Source of the DNA: JALSRK01 sp964461995
Lineage (GTDB): Bacteria > Acidobacteriota > Terriglobia > Bryobacterales > Bryobacteraceae
Assembly: GCA_964461995.1 (NCBI GenBank)
Contig: CAYWXL010000007.1
Span: forward strand, 38,320-102,319
Direction of reading: 5' to 3'
Length of the DNA stretch: 64,000 nucleotides
How positions within the stretch are numbered: the stretch's first letter is position 1; the number at the start of each line of letters is the position of its first letter. Made by a program: the position numbers and the translations under genes. The notes under the pieces are model-generated. The model searched no databases. It was not told the origin of the DNA and was given only the letters and a program-made list of their open reading frames with translations. Shown here in pieces: positions 60,640 through 64,000 of the stretch.

Positions 60640-62646
60640 ATGCGAGTGACGCGCCGGGAGTTCATCGCCGCGGCGGCGCTGCCCCTGGCGGCATCCCCGA
60701 AGGGCGGCCGGCCGAGGCGCCGCCGGAAGGACTGCTTCTTCGGCATCCACTTCGATCTGCACCCGCGGCTCGACGACGAGGCGCTGGGGCGCGACGTGAC
60801 GCCGGAGATGGTCGAAAAGTTCCTCGACCGCGTACGCCCGGACTTCGTGCAGTACGACTACAAGGGCCACGTGGGCGTGATCGGCTACCCGTCGAAGGTC
60901 TCGGCTTCGGCGCCGATCGTGAAGGACTCGCTGCGGATCTGGCGCGAGGCGACGGCGCGGCGGGGCATCCCGCTCTACATTCACTTCTCGGGGCTGCTGG
61001 ACGAGCAAGCGGTGAAGGATCACCCGGAATGGGCGCGGGTCGGCCCGGACGGCGAGCGATCGGAGCGCGAGACCAGCCCGTTCAGCCCCTACGTCGATAA
61101 GCGGATGATCCCGCAGCTCAAAGAGGCGATCCGCAACTATGACATCGACGGGGCGTGGGTGGACGGCGAGTGCTGGGCCGCGCACCCGGACTACGGCGAG
61201 AAGGCGGCGCGGGCCTTCGAAGCCGAGACGGGCATCTATCCGCCGCCGAAAGAGCCCGAGGAGCCGGGCTGGCAGGAGTGGCTGGAGTTCGGCCGGCGGC
61301 GGTTCCGCGCCTATCTGAAGCGCTACCTCGATGCGATCCATGCTTTCCGGCCGGGCTTCGAGATCACCAGCAACTGGATGTACACGACGCTCGTGCCGGA
61401 GCGCCCGGAGCTGCCGATCGACTTCATCTCTGGCGACTATCTGGGCAACGCGCCGATCTCGCGGGCGCGGCTCGAGGCCCGGTACCTTTCCTCGGTGGGT
61501 AAGACCTGGGACCTGATGGCCTGGGGGTTCCAAAGCGCGCGGAGCAACCCGGTGGGGCCGGTCCACAAGTCGGCGGTGCAGCTCATGCAGGAAGCGGCGG
61601 TGGTGCTGGCCCAGGGCGGCGGATTCCAGATCTACTACCAGCCGACGCGGGCGGGCCACGTCGATGACCGCCACATCGGGGTGATGGCCCGGGTGGCGCG
61701 CTTCTGCCGCAGCCGGCAGGCGCTGTGTCACAAGTCGGAAACGGTTCCGGCGATCGGCGTGCTGTTCTCCGGCCACTCGCTCTACCGCACGGCGAGGAAG
61801 CTCTTCGGCGGCTGGGGCGAGCACGAGCATCCGGTGCGGGGCATGGTGGACGCGCTGGTAGACGCGGCGCTTCCGGTGGACGTGATCCCGGACTGGAAGC
61901 TCGAGGAGGTGATGCGGGACTATCCGATGATCGTCGTGCCGGACTGGCCGGAGATCGGCGAGGCGGCGCAAGGCGCGCTGCGCGACTACGTCCGGGGCGG
62001 GGGTACGCTGCTCCTGGCCGGAGCCGAGAACGGCCGGGCGTTCGCCCGAGAACTTCAGGTGCGTCCGGAAGGCGAGGCGGACCGGGTGAGCGCGTTCCTT
62101 CCCGGCCGGGAGGTCTTCGCCGATATGAGCGGCGTCTGGCAAGCGGTGGAGCCGCTGGGAGCCCAGGTGCTGGCCTGGCGGCATCCGACCTACGATGGGA
62201 CGCGAGATGCGGCGGTGGCGGCGACGGCGGCGCCGCTGGGCGAGGGGACGATTGCGGCGATCTACGGTCCGGCGGGCGCCGTCTATGCCGGGACCCACGC
62301 GCCGGAAGTCCGCAACGTTCTCGCCCGTATCGTGCGCGCCCTCTACGAACCGCCTGTCCGGGTGGATGGGCCGCCGGCGGTGGAAGTGGTGTGGCGCCGC
62401 CAGGCCGGCGTCCACGTCCTGCATCTGCTCAACGCGGCGGGCATGCAGGTGGCGGCGAACTACAGCGTCATCGACTTCGTCCCGCCGTTGCGGAACATCC
62501 GCGTGCGCCTGCGATTGGAGCGGCCGCCGGCGCGCGCTACGTGGGAGCCGGGCGGGAGGCCGGCGAGGGGCGAGTGGATAGACGGCTGGTGGCGGACGCG
62601 GCTCGATCGGCTGGACATTCACGAAATGCTGGTGTGGGAGGCGTAG
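60640..62646 (+). CDS. GHL6-like glycoside hydrolase, Tat-exported
   Basis: A 668-residue protein. VTRREFIAAAALPLAAS is a twin-arginine signal. A TIM-barrel domain (about 30-360) includes GIHFDLHPRLDD, PDFVQYDYKGH, DIDGAWVDGECW (probable catalytic Asp/Glu region) and SNWMYTT. A glutamine-amidotransferase-like trimerisation domain (about 370-560) follows, with YVRGGGTLLLAG. The plan is that of hypothetical glycosidase family 6 and alpha-fucosidase-like enzymes. AAGGAGG lies 10 bases before ATG 60640. With the sulfatase it suggests breakdown of a sulfated glycan. Confidence 0.8.
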   Translation: MRVTRREFIAAAALPLAASPKGGRPRRRRKDCFFGIHFDLHPRLDDEALGRDVTPEMVEKFLDRVRPDFVQYDYKGHVGVIGYPSKVSASAPIVKDSLRIWREATARRGIPLYIHFSGLLDEQAVKDHPEWARVGPDGERSERETSPFSPYVDKRMIPQLKEAIRNYDIDGAWVDGECWAAHPDYGEKAARAFEAETGIYPPPKEPEEPGWQEWLEFGRRRFRAYLKRYLDAIHAFRPGFEITSNWMYTTLVPERPELPIDFISGDYLGNAPISRARLEARYLSSVGKTWDLMAWGFQSARSNPVGPVHKSAVQLMQEAAVVLAQGGGFQIYYQPTRAGHVDDRHIGVMARVARFCRSRQALCHKSETVPAIGVLFSGHSLYRTARKLFGGWGEHEHPVRGMVDALVDAALPVDVIPDWKLEEVMRDYPMIVVPDWPEIGEAAQGALRDYVRGGGTLLLAGAENGRAFARELQVRPEGEADRVSAFLPGREVFADMSGVWQAVEPLGAQVLAWRHPTYDGTRDAAVAATAAPLGEGTIAAIYGPAGAVYAGTHAPEVRNVLARIVRALYEPPVRVDGPPAVEVVWRRQAGVHVLHLLNAAGMQVAANYSVIDFVPPLRNIRVRLRLERPPARATWEPGGRPARGEWIDGWWRTRLDRLDIHEMLVWEA

Positions 62647-62807
62647 GGCCGCGGCGGGCTGACGGAGCGCGTGTCGGACCGATCCGGCGCCGTTCAGCGG
62701 GGGTTTCCTCTGGCCCGGAGCAACTCTTCGATTCGCCGACGAAGCGGGTTTCATCCAGGCGCTGGCAGAAGAGGAGGCCGCCGAGCCTGCGCAGCCCCCG
62801 CGCCCCC

Positions 62808-63587
62808 TCACTGTGACTGAACCTGGATCGTACGAGTCAGTGGAACGCCAGCAATGGTTCTCCACTGACACCCTGGAGTCGCTTCGATCGCACCAACCGT
62901 CTGCAAGCTACCCGTCTTAGTGTTATTGTTATTCGTTCCAAAAATGAAGTCATAAGGAGTGGATGTATTTGCGGACAAGTCCTGATCGTACAGCGCCACA
63001 CCCGTCTGGCTATACCCTCCGTCATCCTTTTTTGCCCGGATTCCGGCGTCGATCTCGGGCGGATTTTCAACGAGCGTGCCCGAAACGACGATCTTTCCCG
63101 CACATGTAGTGGAAGTTTTGACAGTAACCCGGAAGGTGCCCTGACTGTTGCTCACTCCAATAGCTGAGGGAGCCGAAGTGCTAATGATGGCGACCCACTT
63201 GGGAAGGTTCTGTGAGGTTTCCTGCTGGGGCGGATAGTAGAACTGCTGCCTGAAAGGACACCACTCCTTCGGTTGCCAGTTGTAACCAAGAAATGTGCCG
63301 TCTTCGCTTCCGATGTCGAGGGTCACCTGGGCGTTGATCCAGTCCTCCGCCCATTCGGTGGATTCAGCGACACGGCCGCTGGGACTGACGATTTTCGCCG
63401 TAGCATAAGCGGTGTGGGTGCCGCCCATCGCGTACTCGGCGTCGGTGATCGCGGTGACGTGGATCCTGTGGTCGTCGCCGCCGTCGGCGATCCATACGGA
63501 CGTAACGGCCGCTTCAGCCGCAACGTTTCCGACGGCCAGGGCCAACAGGCCGATACCGGCAATGGATTCCAACTCTTTCCAGGTCAT
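62808..63587 (-). CDS. exported beta-domain protein of unrecognised family (split form, part B)
   Basis: 259 residues. Signal peptide MTWKELESIAGIGLLALAVGNVAAEA; ATG 63587 is preferred, with GGGAGGTGA upstream, over GTG 63596. The first part (about 35-105) is clearly related to the second half of the protein at 26612-27391: VTAITDAEYAMGG, AKIVSPSGR and GYNWQPK. A C-terminal extension of ~130 residues, which the fused protein lacks, contains PSAIGVSNSQGTFRVTVK and an Asn/Thr-rich loop; its DNA is visibly AT-richer than the surroundings. Function unknown. Confidence 0.7.
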   Translation of the reverse strand: MTWKELESIAGIGLLALAVGNVAAEAAVTSVWIADGGDDHRIHVTAITDAEYAMGGTHTAYATAKIVSPSGRVAESTEWAEDWINAQVTLDIGSEDGTFLGYNWQPKEWCPFRQQFYYPPQQETSQNLPKWVAIISTSAPSAIGVSNSQGTFRVTVKTSTTCAGKIVVSGTLVENPPEIDAGIRAKKDDGGYSQTGVALYDQDLSANTSTPYDFIFGTNNNNTKTGSLQTVGAIEATPGCQWRTIAGVPLTRTIQVQSQ

Positions 63588-63592
63588 CGCGC

Positions 63593-64000
63593 TCACCTCC
63601 CGGTTCCGTCCGCTCCGGGAACGGAATCCCTGGTAATGCTGATCCGGCGCTTGACGTCCTCCCGCAAGTACCGGAGCAGCGTATCGCCGCGCTCGACGCT
63701 GAATTTCTCGATCAACAGTTCACGCACTACGTCGTTGATGATCGCGTCCCGGCCGCTGCGGAGAGCTTGGGTCTTGGCGGCCATGTCGAGGCCGGAACTC
63801 TTGATACTCTTCTCCATTTCCTCGAGTCGGCGATGAACCTCGTTGGCCGCCCGCACCAACCATCCGACTTCGTACACAGTCAATCCCGAGGGTTTCAGGT
63901 ACGCCACGCGGATATCGTCGGGCAGCACCAGTGGATCCCCAGCAAGCAACCGGAAGAGCATCAGCCAGGCGATATTGTCGGGAATGCGATGCGGCTCCTT
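63593..64000 (-). CDS. helical protein of unrecognised family (split form, part A), 5' end outside the window
   Basis: 135 residues are visible; the frame stays open to the window edge, so the true start lies beyond. It matches the first half of the protein at 26612-27391: IPDNIAWLMLFRLLA against IPDVIAWRILFRLLA, and RDAIINDVVRELLIEKF against RDAIIEDAVRDLLIEEL, then a YLREDVKRRISI end. The stop overlaps the next gene's possible GTG start (GTGA), so part A and part B are translationally coupled. Confidence 0.7.
   Translation of the reverse strand, partial: KEPHRIPDNIAWLMLFRLLAGDPLVLPDDIRVAYLKPSGLTVYEVGWLVRAANEVHRRLEEMEKSIKSSGLDMAAKTQALRSGRDAIINDVVRELLIEKFSVERGDTLLRYLREDVKRRISITRDSVPGADGTGR

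Noticed and set aside
59869..62871. 1000-codon open frame on the minus strand
   Set aside because: It lies opposite the sulfatase and the GHL6-like gene, both with clear motifs; the Arg/Pro/His-rich product is typical of a high-GC antisense shadow.
1..64000. CRISPR arrays, insertion sequences, prophage or integron features
   Set aside because: No regularly spaced direct repeats, transposase, integrase or attachment-site duplication was seen.

Overview
The window is high-GC bacterial DNA, densely coded on both strands. It most likely comes from an Acidobacteriota genome of the Bryobacterales/Solibacter type. The evidence is a protein ending in the TIGR03437-type 'Solibacter' C-terminal domain (1360-3948), two VWFA proteins of the acidobacterial TIGR03436 type (31405-32547 and 46507-47424), an Oar-like outer-membrane barrel (43737-46505), and many Tat-exported sugar oxidoreductases and hydrolases. 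These assignments were made by eye from motifs; no search was run.

Layout. 1-4.8 kb: end of a gamma-glutamyltransferase, a secreted seven-repeat DUF5666-like protein, and an MntA-HepT toxin-antitoxin pair. 4.8-7.5 kb: a KamA-type radical SAM enzyme behind a long structured leader, and a TPR-TonB protein. 7.7-11.1 kb (minus strand): a sugar import and phosphorylation operon (SSS symporter, 61-aa membrane protein, galactokinase). 11.3-15.7 kb: acetate kinase, a ROK-like protein with a PIG-L deacetylase, and a small gene pair with a DUF2283 partner. 15.8-21.1 kb: heparinase-like lyase, a large membrane protein and YihY. 21.3-26.4 kb: ATP sulfurylase, a NosL-like protein, triosephosphate isomerase, an O-methyltransferase and an exported aldo/keto reductase. 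26.6-30.8 kb: an unrecognised exported protein, then rpoN-hpf-rapZ. 30.8-36.5 kb: response regulator, VWFA protein, rhomboid, HExxH protein, and a sugar isomerase with an exported Gfo/Idh oxidoreductase. 36.5-43.7 kb (minus): a tightly coupled run lpxD, LOG protein, SpoIIE-type phosphatase, K+ channel, NAD(P)HX repair enzyme, tsaE. 43.7-48.3 kb: plug-less Oar-like barrel, VWFA-like protein, coiled-coil protein. 48.4-54.6 kb: class I fumarase, orphan HlyD adaptor, two zinc-ribbon proteins, a DUF5060-type glycosidase, a CBS protein and tRNA-Glu(CUC). 54.9-62.6 kb: sugar and aromatic catabolism (Gfo/Idh, ThDP enzyme, SDR, sulfatase, GHL6-like hydrolase). 62.8-64 kb: two genes that are split relatives of the gene at 26612.

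Two themes stand out. First, the exported protein at 26612-27391 appears to be a fusion of two domains that occur as adjacent, translationally coupled genes at 62808-64000; I do not recognise the family. Second, at least eight genes have a -10-like hexamer, often preceded by TGn, ending only 6-9 bases before the start codon with no Shine-Dalgarno sequence, which suggests leaderless mRNAs; other genes have strong AGGAGG sites. Functionally the region reads as a polysaccharide and amino-sugar degrader mixed with conserved housekeeping genes.
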